Shown: piece by piece, positions 33,989 to 42,822 of the stretch
Layout of the letters: each line of letters starts with the position of its first letter
Numbering within the stretch: position 1 is the first letter of the stretch
NCBI RefSeq assembly: GCF_022712275.1
Contig: NZ_JALAGU010000011.1
Span: 1 to 64,000, forward strand
DNA length: 64,000 nt
DNA from: Corynebacterium sp.
GTDB taxonomy: Bacteria > Actinomycetota > Actinomycetes > Mycobacteriales > Mycobacteriaceae
Direction: 5' to 3'
The notes under the pieces: model-generated
What the model saw: the letters and a program-made list of their open reading frames with translations, nothing else
Told to the model about the DNA's origin: nothing
The model's database searches: none
Program-made: the position numbers and the translations under genes

Positions 33989-35479
33989 TCAGGCGGGGGC
34001 GAGGAACTGTGCGCGCAGGGTGGGCTTGTCGATCTTTCCCACCGGGTTCTTCGGGATCTCGGCCACGATCTGCAGGTCGACAGGGACCTTGACCTTCGTG
34101 AGATGCGTCCGACAGTGCGCCAGCAGGTCTGCTGCGGTGAGTGGACTTCCCTGCATCAGCGACACCACGGCGACCGGCTCCTCGCCGAGGACCCGGTGGG
34201 GCCGGGCAACGACCGCGGCTTCCAGGACACCGTCGGCACCGTGGAGCACGGCCTCGATCTCCCTGGGGTAGATGTTCTCCCCGCCGCGGATGATCATGTC
34301 CTTGACCCGGTCGATGAGGGTCAGGTACCCATCCTCGTCGAGGTGGCCGATATCGCCGGTGTGCAACCATCCGTCGACCACGGTTCCGGCGGTCGCTTCC
34401 GGAAGGTTGAGATAGCCCTGCATGACGGTCGGACCGGAGACGATGACCTCACCGGCGGTACCGGTCGGGACATCGTCGCCGGCCTCATCCACGACGCGGA
34501 TGGTCTGGCCCGGCATGGCGGGGCCGACTGTCCCCACCTTCTGCTTCCCGTGGACCGGGTTGCAGGCGCTGCAGCAGGTGCCCTCGGTCAGTCCGTAGCC
34601 TTCGGCGACAGTGGCCCCGAACTGCTCGCTGACCCTGGTCAGTAGTTCGGGGGATGCCGGAGCAGCGCCGCAGATGATGAACTGCAGGGAGTCCGTGGCG
34701 GGGCGTCCTTCCGGGGGAAGGTCTGTGAGACGGGAGAGGATCGTCGGTACGCTCGAGAAGTAGGTTGGACGGTGCTGCTCGATCAGCTCCAGGAACGGCC
34801 TCGGTGCGAACCTCTCGACGAGGGTGACCTGTGCACCGCACCGCAGCGGGGTGAGGATGCTGACAAGGATCGCATTGACGTGGAACAGCGGTAGAACGAG
34901 AATGCAGTGGTCGGTGGAGTCGGTCCTCATCCGCTCCTCCATCGCCGCCGACATGGCGTCCAGCTGGGTGTGGCCGAGCATCGCACCCTTCGGGCGGCCG
35001 GTGGATCCGCTGGTGTAGACCACCAGGGCGGTGTCGTTACCGGTGATCACGTAGGGGGTATCGGCCCCGGACGCTGCCTCCGGTGCGACCTCGTTGCCGT
35101 CCTCGATGAGGGTGGTGACGGTGGTGACGTCGACGGTGCGTACCTGACGCGCGAAGCGCGCCGGGTCGGCACAGACGACCGTGCGTGCCCCGGAATCCTC
35201 CAGCTGGCGCATGGCCTCGCTGTCCGTGAACACCGGGTTGATCGGGGTGACGGTGGCACCGAGATACCAGGCGCCGAACATGGTCACGACGAACTCGCAG
35301 CAGTTCGGGAGCATCACGGCGACCACGTCACCGGGGGACACCCCCTGCTCCCGGAGGAGATCGGCGACCGCCCGGGACCGGTCGGCGGTCTCCCGGTAGG
35401 TCAGGCAGTGGTGGTTGTCCCGGATGCAGGGACGGTCCTGCCTGTCATCGGGGACGTTCCACGGCAGATATGTGAACAA
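33989..35479 (-). CDS. AMP-forming acyl-CoA synthetase/ligase
   Basis: A 496-residue adenylate-forming ligase with P-loop YTSGSTGRPKGAM, the A5-type motif GYGLTEG, the A8 hinge motif LHTGDIGHLDEDGYLTLIDR, RGGENIYPREIE and the catalytic lysine in NPVGKIDKPTL near the end. It should activate a carboxylic acid to acyl-CoA via acyl-AMP; the acid cannot be predicted. TTG at 35479 is preferred because AAGGAGG lies 7 bases upstream (35486-35492); longer starts have no site. It is the first gene of the four-gene operon running down to PucR; the 190-bp gap above it to glpK carries no clear promoter hexamers. Confidence 0.88.
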   Translation of the reverse strand: MFTYLPWNVPDDRQDRPCIRDNHHCLTYRETADRSRAVADLLREQGVSPGDVVAVMLPNCCEFVVTMFGAWYLGATVTPINPVFTDSEAMRQLEDSGARTVVCADPARFARQVRTVDVTTVTTLIEDGNEVAPEAASGADTPYVITGNDTALVVYTSGSTGRPKGAMLGHTQLDAMSAAMEERMRTDSTDHCILVLPLFHVNAILVSILTPLRCGAQVTLVERFAPRPFLELIEQHRPTYFSSVPTILSRLTDLPPEGRPATDSLQFIICGAAPASPELLTRVSEQFGATVAEGYGLTEGTCCSACNPVHGKQKVGTVGPAMPGQTIRVVDEAGDDVPTGTAGEVIVSGPTVMQGYLNLPEATAGTVVDGWLHTGDIGHLDEDGYLTLIDRVKDMIIRGGENIYPREIEAVLHGADGVLEAAVVARPHRVLGEEPVAVVSLMQGSPLTAADLLAHCRTHLTKVKVPVDLQIVAEIPKNPVGKIDKPTLRAQFLAPA

Positions 35480-35671
35480 CGGGGTGCCTCCTTGTTGACG
35501 ACGGTGGAGACCGGGGTCGACGGGACTGTCCCGGGGCCTCTCGATCTTTTCCACCACCATAGGAAGTATGTGAGGAGGGTCACATCGTCCTGTGCCGACA
35601 ATCTTCTGCGCAGCTGTTGTGCACGGTGACCAAGAGCCGACTGGGGGAGGCGCAGACAGCCGGGGAGCGTC

Positions 35672-37255
35672 TCACGCCCAACCGACGGAGCGCTCCACGG
35701 CCTTGTTCCACAGGGCGAAGGCGGCGTCCCGCTCCTCCTCGGAGTCATTGGGCATGTAGGTCTCCTTCTCCTGCCACAGCGACCGGATCTCGGCGACATC
35801 GGCGAAGAACCCGACCGCCAGTCCCGCGGCATAGGCTGCGCCCAGTGCCGTGGTCTCGGCGACCTCCGGCACCGTCACCGGGACCCCCAGCTGATCAGCC
35901 TGGAACTGCATGAGCAGCGAATTCACCACCATGCCACCGTCGGCCCGCAGCCGGGTCAGCGGCACACCTGCGTCCGCGTTCATCGCGGCCACAACCTCGC
36001 GGGTCTGGAAGGCCGTGGCCTCCAGCGCGGCCCGTGAGATGTGCGCCTTGGTGACGTACCTGGTCAGGCCGACGATCACGCCCCTGGCGTCCGGCACCCA
36101 GCGCGGGGCCAGCAGGCCGGAGAAGGCCGGCACGACCACACAACCGCCGTTGTCGTCGACACTGCGGGCCAGCCCCTCGATCTGCGAGGAGTCGGCGAAG
36201 AAGCCCAGATTGTCGCGCAGCCACTGCACCAGCGAACCGGTGACCGCCACCGATCCCTCCAGGGCATAGACCGCCGGGGCGTCCCCGAGCTGGTAGGCGA
36301 CCGTGGTGATCAGCCCGTGCTCCGAGGTCTTCGGTTCCGTGCCCGTGTTGAGCAGCAGGAAGTTGCCGGTGCCGTAGGTGCACTTCGCCTCACCGGGCTC
36401 AGTGCACGCCTGGCCGAAGGTCGCCGCCTGCTGGTCGCCGAGGATGCCCGCGATGGGGACGCCGTGCACCGGGCCCGAGCGCTGCACCTTGTCGATGACC
36501 TCGGAGGAACTGATGATCTCCGGTAGCAGGGACATCGGGATCCCCAGTCGCTCACACAGTTCAGGATCCCACTGCCGGGTCCGGATGTCCATGAGCATGG
36601 TGCGCGAGGCATTGGTCACGTCGGTGACATGACGGGCGCGCGGCTGGCGTCCCCGGGCAGGACGCCCGGACCGGCGTGTCGAGCGGGTCAGTTCCCAGAT
36701 GATCCAGGTGTCCATGGTGCCCACGGCGAGCTCGCCGCGCTCGGCACGCTCACGTACACCCGGCACATTGTCGAGGATCCAGCGGATCTTCGGGCCCGCG
36801 AAGTACGTGGAGACCGGCAGCCCGGTCCGCTCCCGGAACATGTCCCCGTCCCCGGCTGATTCCAGGTCCTCGCAGATGGGGGTGGTGCGGGTGTCCTGCC
36901 AGACGATGGCGTTGTACACCGGCTCGCCGGTCTCCCGGTCCCAGATGACCGTCGTCTCGCGTTGGTTGGTGATCCCCAGTGCGGCGATGTCCTCGGTGCC
37001 GATGTCCGCCCGGGCCACGGCGTCCGCGATGACGCGGCGGGCATTCAGCCGGATCTCCTCGGGGTCATGCTCCACCCACCCCGGGTGCGGGAAGATCTGC
37101 CGGTGCTCCAGCTGGCTCACCGAGACGACAGCACCGCGGGCGTCGAAGACGATCGCGCGGGTGGAGGTGGTGCCCTGGTCGAGGGCGAGGATGAACCCCT
37201 TGTCGGAGTCGCTGCCGGACCCCGGGTGACGGAAACGCGAGAACAGGTCGGCCAT
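35672..37255 (-). CDS. glpK: Glycerol kinase
   Basis: A 527-residue FGGY-family kinase converting glycerol and ATP to glycerol 3-phosphate. N-terminal LALDQGTTSTRAIVFD (phosphate loop), GWVEHDPEEI, GTMDTWIIWELT, TNASRTMLMDI and the late RADGGMVVNSLLMQFQAD are clear family motifs. Unusual is an Arg-rich insertion of about 17 residues between the GTMDTWIIWELT strand and VTDVTNASR (around 36620-36690), plus an N-terminal extension of about 18 residues. It starts 16 bases after accBC ends, so co-transcription with the biotin carboxylase gene is likely. Confidence 0.93.
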   Translation of the reverse strand: MADLFSRFRHPGSGSDSDKGFILALDQGTTSTRAIVFDARGAVVSVSQLEHRQIFPHPGWVEHDPEEIRLNARRVIADAVARADIGTEDIAALGITNQRETTVIWDRETGEPVYNAIVWQDTRTTPICEDLESAGDGDMFRERTGLPVSTYFAGPKIRWILDNVPGVRERAERGELAVGTMDTWIIWELTRSTRRSGRPARGRQPRARHVTDVTNASRTMLMDIRTRQWDPELCERLGIPMSLLPEIISSSEVIDKVQRSGPVHGVPIAGILGDQQAATFGQACTEPGEAKCTYGTGNFLLLNTGTEPKTSEHGLITTVAYQLGDAPAVYALEGSVAVTGSLVQWLRDNLGFFADSSQIEGLARSVDDNGGCVVVPAFSGLLAPRWVPDARGVIVGLTRYVTKAHISRAALEATAFQTREVVAAMNADAGVPLTRLRADGGMVVNSLLMQFQADQLGVPVTVPEVAETTALGAAYAAGLAVGFFADVAEIRSLWQEKETYMPNDSEEERDAAFALWNKAVERSVGWA

Positions 37256-37271
37256 CAGTGGTCCCCCCGGG

Positions 37272-39047
37272 TCACACCAGCTGCAGCATAAGCTGGGACT
37301 TCTTCACACCGTCACCGGCGGCGACCGCCAGCCCTGCCACGGTGCCGGCCTTGTGCGCCTTCACCGCGTTCTCCATCTTCATGGCTTCGAGCACCAGCAC
37401 CGGATCACCCTTGGCGACCTGAGCACCGTCCTCGACGAGGACGGTCACCACGGTGCCCTGCATCGGGGCGAGCACGTCGTCACCGGAGGCAGCGGCGGAC
37501 GCGCCACCGGAGGACTTGCGAGGCGCACGACGTGCCGTGCCACCGTTACCGACGAGATCGCCGGGCACGGAGACCTCCAGCCGACGACCGTCGACCTCGA
37601 CCGCGATGGTGCGCGGCGGGACGGCATCCGCCTCGGCCGGATCGCCGTCGAAGGCGGGGACGCGGTTGTCCCACTCCTCCTCGATCCAGCGGGTGTACAC
37701 GGTGAAGGATGTCACCTCCGGGTCAGAAAGCTCCGGGGCGAACGCCGGATCGGCGACCACGGCGCGGTGGAACGGGATGACCGTCGGCAGCCCCTCGACC
37801 GTGTACTCGTCGAGTGCGCGGGCGGCGCGCTGCAGTGCCTCGGCGCGGGTCTCACCGGTGATGATGAGCTTGGCCAGCATCGAGTCGAACTGGCCGCCGA
37901 CAACGGAACCCTGCTCCACACCGGAGTCCATGCGAACGCCGGGGCCGGCAGGCTCGCGGTAGGTGGTGAGGGCACCGGGGGCGGGCATGAAGTTCGCGGC
38001 GGCGTCCTCCCCGTTGATCCGGAACTCGATGGCGTGGCCGCGGATCTCCGGATCGGTGGTGCGGGACAGTTCGCGGCCCTCGGCGATGCGGAACTGCTCG
38101 CGGACCAGGTCCCAGCCGGTGACCTGCTCGGTGACCGGGTGCTCGACCTGCAGTCGGGTGTTGACCTCCAGGAAGGAGATCAGACCGTCGGCGCCGACGA
38201 GGTACTCGACGGTGCCGGCACCGTGGTAGCCGGCCTCCCGCATGATCGCCTTGGCGGACTCCCGTAGCCGGGTGTCCTGCTCCTCGGTGAGGAAGGGGGC
38301 CGGGGCCTCCTCCACGAGCTTCTGGAAACGGCGCTGCAGCGAGCAGTCACGGGTGGACGCCACGACGACGTTGCCGTGGGTGTCGGCGAGCACCTGGCAC
38401 TCGACGTGCCGGGCCCGGTCGAGGTACCGCTCGACGAAGCACTCTCCGCGGCCGAAGGCCTTCTCGGCCTCACGGGTCGCGGACCCGAAGAGTTCCGGGA
38501 TCTCTTCGACGGTGTGGGCGACCTTCATGCCGCGCCCACCGCCGCCGAAGGCGGCCTTGATGGCGACCGGCAGGCCGTGCTCGGCCGCGAAGTCGACGAT
38601 CTCCTGCGCGTCCGCTACCGGCTCAGGGGTGCCGGGAGCCATCGGGGCGTCGACCTTCTCGGCGTAGTGCCGGGCGGTGACCTTGTCCCCGAGCTCACGG
38701 ATGGCGCGCGGGGAGGGGCCGATCCACGTCAGCCCGGCATCCTCCACTGCCTGGGCGAAGTCGGCGTTCTCGGAGAGGAACCCGTAGCCCGGGTGGACGG
38801 CGTCCGCACCGGAGCGGGTCGCGGCGTCGACGATCTTGACGATGTCGAGGTAGGTCTCGGCAGAAGTCTCGCCACCCAGGTTGAAGGCCTCGTCGGCCAT
38901 GCGCACGAAGGGGGAGTCGGCGTCCGGCGTGGCGTAGACGACGGCGGAGGCGATGCCCTCGTCGCGCGCGGCCCGGATGACCCGGACCGCGATCTCGCCT
39001 CGGTTGGCGATCAGGACCTTGCTGATCTTCCGGTGTTCTGCCGGCAC
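37272..39047 (-). CDS. accBC: Acyl-CoA carboxylase alpha subunit: biotin carboxylase plus biotin carrier (AccBC/AccA3)
   Basis: A 591-residue two-domain protein of the actinobacterial type. The biotin carboxylase domain (about residues 5-450) shows KVLIANRGEIAVRVIRA, the ATP-grasp glycine loop FGGGGRGMKV and EVNTRLQVEHPVTEQ. After a short linker the biotinyl domain carries LEAMKMENAV, with Lys557 as the biotin site. It supplies carboxybiotin to AccD-type partners for malonyl-CoA (fatty acids) and for the mycolate-precursor carboxylations. GTG 39047 is preceded by AGAGGAG. The 118-base upstream gap holds two inverted repeats. BirA and AccD1 are encoded a few genes away. Confidence 0.96.
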   Translation of the reverse strand: MPAEHRKISKVLIANRGEIAVRVIRAARDEGIASAVVYATPDADSPFVRMADEAFNLGGETSAETYLDIVKIVDAATRSGADAVHPGYGFLSENADFAQAVEDAGLTWIGPSPRAIRELGDKVTARHYAEKVDAPMAPGTPEPVADAQEIVDFAAEHGLPVAIKAAFGGGGRGMKVAHTVEEIPELFGSATREAEKAFGRGECFVERYLDRARHVECQVLADTHGNVVVASTRDCSLQRRFQKLVEEAPAPFLTEEQDTRLRESAKAIMREAGYHGAGTVEYLVGADGLISFLEVNTRLQVEHPVTEQVTGWDLVREQFRIAEGRELSRTTDPEIRGHAIEFRINGEDAAANFMPAPGALTTYREPAGPGVRMDSGVEQGSVVGGQFDSMLAKLIITGETRAEALQRAARALDEYTVEGLPTVIPFHRAVVADPAFAPELSDPEVTSFTVYTRWIEEEWDNRVPAFDGDPAEADAVPPRTIAVEVDGRRLEVSVPGDLVGNGGTARRAPRKSSGGASAAASGDDVLAPMQGTVVTVLVEDGAQVAKGDPVLVLEAMKMENAVKAHKAGTVAGLAVAAGDGVKKSQLMLQLV

Positions 39048-39088
39048 GTGTTCTCCTCTTTCTTGTACTTCATTCGTCGCCGCTCAAA

Positions 39089-39137
39089 GGTTGCGGTGGC
39101 AACCGTTCGACGCTACTACGGAATCCACCGTAGTAGC
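39089..39137. promoter_or_regulatory. Two inverted repeats between sseA and accBC
   Basis: GGTTGC-GGTG-GCAACC (39089-39104) and GCTACTACGG-AATCCA-CCGTAGTAGC (39112-39137, 10-bp perfect arms) fill most of the accBC upstream region. They could be an operator for a TetR-type lipid regulator such as FasR, known to control accBC in C. glutamicum, or part of a terminator for sseA. Sequence alone does not decide. Confidence 0.45.
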
Positions 39138-39165
39138 CACCCCCGCTGTTACAGCCGCGAATTTC

Positions 39166-39996
39166 CTACTGATCCGCGGTGACCGGCATGCGGACCATGT
39201 TGCCCCACTCGGACCAGGACCCGTCGTAGCAGCGCACGGCGTCCCGGCCGAGCAGATGGTGCAGCACGAACCACAGGTGAGCGGCACGTTCACCGGTCTG
39301 GCAGTAGGTCGCGACCGGGGAGTTAGCGTCGAGGTCGGCGAAGGCGTCCTCCAGGTCGTCCCGGGAGTGGAAGCGGCCGTTGGGTCGGATCGAGGCCGAC
39401 GGGGCGATGTTCGCGGCACCGGGGATGTGGCCCGCGGCGAACTCCGGTGCATCCCGCAGGTCGAGGAGCTGCAGATCCCCGTTGTCCCTGAGGTCGGTGA
39501 GCATCTCGTCGACGAAGATGCGGTGGCTCAGGTCATCGCGTTCGACCACCGGGTAACCCCGGGTCGGTCCGGGAGGGGCGTCGTAGGAGGTTTCGCGTTC
39601 CTCCTGCATCCATGCCTCCCGGCCACCGTCGAGCAGACGGACATCGGGGTGACCGAAAAGTTCGAAGACCCAGAAGGCGTAGGACGCCCACAGATTGGAC
39701 TCGTCGCCGTAGATCACCACGGTGTCGTCGCGGGTGATGCCCTTGTCGTCCATGAGGCGGGCGAAGGCCTCGCCGTCGAGGAAGTCGCGGCACACCGGGT
39801 CGCCGAGGTCACCGTGGAGGTCGATACGGATGGCGGTCGGCAGGTGGCCGATGTTGTAGAGGATGCTGTCAGAGTCTGACTCGACGACCTTGAGTCCGGA
39901 CCCGCCCAGCTTCGCGCCCAGCCAGGAACTCGTCACGAGCCGTTCCGGATGGGCGTACTGCTGCAACGAGGGGGTGGGGTCATACTCGATTCCCAT
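39166..39996 (-). CDS. sseA: Sulfurtransferase (thiosulfate/3-mercaptopyruvate type)
   Basis: A 276-residue protein with two rhodanese domains: an inactive N-terminal one (about 20-130) and a catalytic C-terminal one (about 160-270) with the active-site cysteine in YCQTGERAAH. It also has CRD-like metal-free linker PGPTRGYPVVERD. Transfers sulfane sulfur from thiosulfate or mercaptopyruvate. The usual neighbour of accA3/accBC and maf in mycobacteria and corynebacteria. Its physiological acceptor is not clear. Confidence 0.92.
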   Translation of the reverse strand: MGIEYDPTPSLQQYAHPERLVTSSWLGAKLGGSGLKVVESDSDSILYNIGHLPTAIRIDLHGDLGDPVCRDFLDGEAFARLMDDKGITRDDTVVIYGDESNLWASYAFWVFELFGHPDVRLLDGGREAWMQEERETSYDAPPGPTRGYPVVERDDLSHRIFVDEMLTDLRDNGDLQLLDLRDAPEFAAGHIPGAANIAPSASIRPNGRFHSRDDLEDAFADLDANSPVATYCQTGERAAHLWFVLHHLLGRDAVRCYDGSWSEWGNMVRMPVTADQ

Positions 39997-40270
39997 GGGT
40001 GCGGGTACCGCCTTTCATGTCTGGTGGACAGTGTAACGGTGGTGGTGGGCAGATGTGACCTGTGGGGCGGGAAGGAGTGGGCTGTGGTGCAGGTGACTGA
40101 GATTTACCGGGGGAGTGGTAGATACACCGCATCCGCCGCACTCACACGCGAAGAGCAGGAAATCTGCCACCGCTCAGGTCGTTTTCCCGGGTGGAAAGGG
40201 ATCTGAGAGGTGGTGGATTCCCGTGGAGTATCGGAGGGGCGGGGATGGCGGGGAATGCCGGAGCTGCAGA
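39997..40270. other. Intergenic region between sseA and maf
   Basis: A 274-bp gap between sseA and maf, both on the minus strand. A plus-strand frame of 40 codons (40084-40206, GTG, with AAGGAG 6 bases upstream) could encode a short peptide but has no known match and stands alone. It is as likely a chance frame. The promoter of sseA should lie near 40000-40060; no convincing hexamers were found. Confidence 0.4.
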
Positions 40271-40924
40271 CTACCGGTTCCAGAGGTCGGAGACCGCCAG
40301 TCCGTAGCTCTCGACCGCGCGGCGCACCAGCGGCAGCGACAGCCCGATCACACTCGACGGATCTCCCTCGATCCGGTCGATGAACCAGCCGCCCAGGGCC
40401 TCCAGGGTGAACGCACCCGCACAGCCCAGCGGCTCACCCGTGGCCGCGTAAGCCTCGATGTCGCGGTCCGAGGCTTCCGCGAAATGCACCACCGTCTCAC
40501 TGACGGCGGTGGTGACCGGGGCGAAGACGCCCGAGAACAGGTCCACCGGGCTTGCCCGGGTGAAGGCGTGGCCGGTGATCAGCGTCGCCGAGCGTCCCCG
40601 CTGGGCACGCCAGCGCTCAACCGTGCGCTCCACGGTGTGCGGTTTGCCCTGCAGTTCGCCGTCGAGCAGCAGCATCGAGTCGCCGGCGACGACCACGGCA
40701 CCGTCCGGCACCCGGTCGGCGTACCGGTCGATGACTGCAGTCGCCTTCGCGGCGGCGAGACAGCTGACCACCTCCGCCGGGGAGGGGTCGGGAATCCGGG
40801 TCCGCAGGTCGGCGATGGCGGCGTCCTCGTCGACCCCGGGCACGAGTACCAGCGGTTCGATCCCGCCGGAGCGCAGCACCGACAGTCGTGAGGGGGAGGA
40901 GGACGCGAGGACGAGATCAGCCAC
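40271..40924 (-). CDS. maf: Maf/HAM1-like nucleotide pyrophosphatase
   Basis: A 217-residue Maf-family nucleoside triphosphate pyrophosphatase. The signature LASSSPSRLSVLRSGG is at the N-terminus, followed by VVAGDSMLLLDGELQGKP (catalytic Asp region) and GLSLPLVRR near the end. Such enzymes hydrolyse dTTP/UTP and modified nucleotides to limit their incorporation, and have been linked to septum control. GTG 40924 overlaps the accE stop by 8 bases, so it is translationally coupled with the carboxylase epsilon gene. Confidence 0.92.
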   Translation of the reverse strand: MADLVLASSSPSRLSVLRSGGIEPLVLVPGVDEDAAIADLRTRIPDPSPAEVVSCLAAAKATAVIDRYADRVPDGAVVVAGDSMLLLDGELQGKPHTVERTVERWRAQRGRSATLITGHAFTRASPVDLFSGVFAPVTTAVSETVVHFAEASDRDIEAYAATGEPLGCAGAFTLEALGGWFIDRIEGDPSSVIGLSLPLVRRAVESYGLAVSDLWNR

Positions 40925-41183
40925 GGAATCCCGCCGGACTGAAGACGGTCTGCCAGCGGGTGCCCGCCCCGGGCAGTCCCCAGGCGCCGCGCGGGTGCCG
41001 GCGCACCAGCTCGCGTGGATCGGAGTAGATGGTCGCGGATTCCGCGACCACGGTGCCCAGTGCCTCAGCCACCGCAGCGGTGAGCAGGTCGGCGTCGGGG
41101 GCGTCCCCGTCGGAGGCATCGGCGGGCAGACCGCGTAGCACGGTCACCGGGATCTGCGTGGTGTTCTGTGACGTGTCTGTCAT
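40917..41183 (-). CDS. accE: Acyl-CoA carboxylase epsilon subunit
   Basis: An 88-residue protein. The beginning is variable (MTDTSQNTTQIPVTVLRG) and the end holds the recurrent WGLPG-GTRWQ type motif of actinobacterial epsilon subunits. It binds the AccD beta core and stimulates carboxylation. It lies between accD1 (20-base gap) and maf, the standard position in corynebacteria. ATG 41183 has AAAGGA just upstream. Confidence 0.9.
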   Translation of the reverse strand: MTDTSQNTTQIPVTVLRGLPADASDGDAPDADLLTAAVAEALGTVVAESATIYSDPRELVRRHPRGAWGLPGAGTRWQTVFSPAGFRG

Positions 41184-41203
41184 GGCGTCCTTTCCGTTGC
41201 CGG

Positions 41204-42790
41204 TCACAGCGGCAGGTTGTCGTGCTTGCGGACCGGGGCGGGAACGACCTTGCGCTCCAGCAGTGCCAGCCCGTCGGACAGGCGGGCGCGGGTCTCAGAC
41301 GGGGCGATGACCGCGTCGACGTAACCACGGGACGCCGCGGCGTACGGGGTGATCAGGGAATCCTCGATCTCCTCGGTGAGTTGGACGCGCAGCGCGTCGA
41401 CGTCCTTGCGCTTCCGGGCGGCCTTTGCCAGCGTGTCCGCGTGGACCACGGTGACCGTGTTCGCGGCGTCCGCGTGGGAGATCTGCGCACTGGGCCAGGC
41501 GAGCACCAGGTCGGCACCCATGTTCTTCGCCCCCATGGCGATGTAGGCCGAGCCGAAGGCCTTGCGCACCACCACGGTGAGCACTCCGACGGAGGCGTCC
41601 GCCACAGCGGAGAACAGCGGGGCGGAGCGGCGCAGCAGGCCGTTGCGCTCTTCCGCGGTGCCCGGCATGAAGCCGGGGGAGTCGACGGCGAAGACCAGGG
41701 GGATGTTGAAGGCGTCGCACATCCGCACGAAGCGGGCGGCCTTGGCCGCGGCGGCGGCGTCCAGTGCACCGGCGAGGACCAGCGGCTGGCTGGCGACCAC
41801 ACCGACGTTGCGTCCCTCGATCCGGGCGAAGGCGGTGATGATGTTGCCGGCGTGGTCGGCCGAGAGCTCCAGCAGACTGTCGGGGTCGACGACGCCGGCC
41901 AAGGCGTCGAGCATGTCGTAGCCGGCGAGCGGGGAGTCCGGGATCAGCGCATCGAGCGCCCCGGTGTCCGGGGCGCCCGGCTCGGTCGGCGGGGTCAGTG
42001 CCCGGTTGTTCGACGGCAGCTGGGCCAGCACGTCCTTGACCAGGCCGAGAGCCGCCTCATCGGTGGCGGCGGTGAGGTGCGAGGTGCCGTTCGAGGCGAG
42101 GACCTCCACACCACCGAGCTCATCGGCGCTTACCTCCTCGCCGAGGACGCTGCGGGTCAGCTCCGGGTCGGTGAGGTAGAGGTGCGCACCCTCGACGGCG
42201 ACGACGACATCGGCCAGGACCGGCTGGTGGGCCTCGGTGCCGGCGGTCGGACCGGCGATGACGGAGATCTGCGGGATGACACCGGACAGGCGTGAGCGCA
42301 GCCGGTAGAGCTTCGCGGCGGTGCCGAGGGAGACGACACCTTCCTTGACGCGGGCACCGGTGGAGTCGTGGATGCCGACGAGCGGCACGCCGGCACGCTC
42401 GGCGAGCTCCATCACCTTGATGAGCTTTTCGCCGTGGGTTTCGCCGACAGTGCCGTCGAAGACCGTGGCGTCCTGGGAGAAGACGCATACCTGGCGACCG
42501 TCGACGGTGCCGTAACCGGTAACCACACCGTCGGTGACCGGGCGGGACCGGTCGAGGTTGAAGGAGGTCGCACGGTGGCGTGCAAGGGCGTCGATCTCGA
42601 CGAAGGAACCCTCGTCGAGCAGTGCGTTCACCCGTTCGCGGGCGGTGAGCCGGTCGGCGTCGTGGACGGCGGCGACGGCGTCCTCTCCGGTGGGGGCCAG
42701 TGTCTCGGCGAGCCGGTTGCGCAGGTCCTGCAGCTTGCCGACGGTGGTCGACAGGTCGGCCTCGGGCGTGGCGGAGGTGGGAACAGTCAT
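41204..42790 (-). CDS. accD1: Acyl-CoA carboxylase beta subunit (AccD1/DtsR-type carboxyltransferase)
   Basis: A 528-residue carboxyltransferase of the propionyl/acetyl-CoA carboxylase beta family. It has the crotonase-like N and C domains; visible segments include LLDEGSFVEIDALARHR, the oxyanion glycine pairs TAGTEAH and FVDSPGFMPGTAEE-like VDSPGFMPGTAEERNG, and the C-terminal KAFGSAYIAMGAK. With AccBC and AccE it makes malonyl-CoA. It is the one carboxylase beta gene in this window; close paralogs (DtsR2/AccD-type) may exist elsewhere. ATG 42790 is 32 bases from the divergent birA start. Confidence 0.93.
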   Translation of the reverse strand: MTVPTSATPEADLSTTVGKLQDLRNRLAETLAPTGEDAVAAVHDADRLTARERVNALLDEGSFVEIDALARHRATSFNLDRSRPVTDGVVTGYGTVDGRQVCVFSQDATVFDGTVGETHGEKLIKVMELAERAGVPLVGIHDSTGARVKEGVVSLGTAAKLYRLRSRLSGVIPQISVIAGPTAGTEAHQPVLADVVVAVEGAHLYLTDPELTRSVLGEEVSADELGGVEVLASNGTSHLTAATDEAALGLVKDVLAQLPSNNRALTPPTEPGAPDTGALDALIPDSPLAGYDMLDALAGVVDPDSLLELSADHAGNIITAFARIEGRNVGVVASQPLVLAGALDAAAAAKAARFVRMCDAFNIPLVFAVDSPGFMPGTAEERNGLLRRSAPLFSAVADASVGVLTVVVRKAFGSAYIAMGAKNMGADLVLAWPSAQISHADAANTVTVVHADTLAKAARKRKDVDALRVQLTEEIEDSLITPYAAASRGYVDAVIAPSETRARLSDGLALLERKVVPAPVRKHDNLPL

Positions 42791-42822
42791 GGAGGACAGT
42801 CTAAGCGTTATCCTCGGGAGGC

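Noticed and set aside
40084..40206. Possible 40-codon gene between sseA and maf
   Set aside because: A Shine-Dalgarno-like site is present, but there is no homology, no operon partner and the frame is short enough to be chance. Mentioned only as intergenic content.
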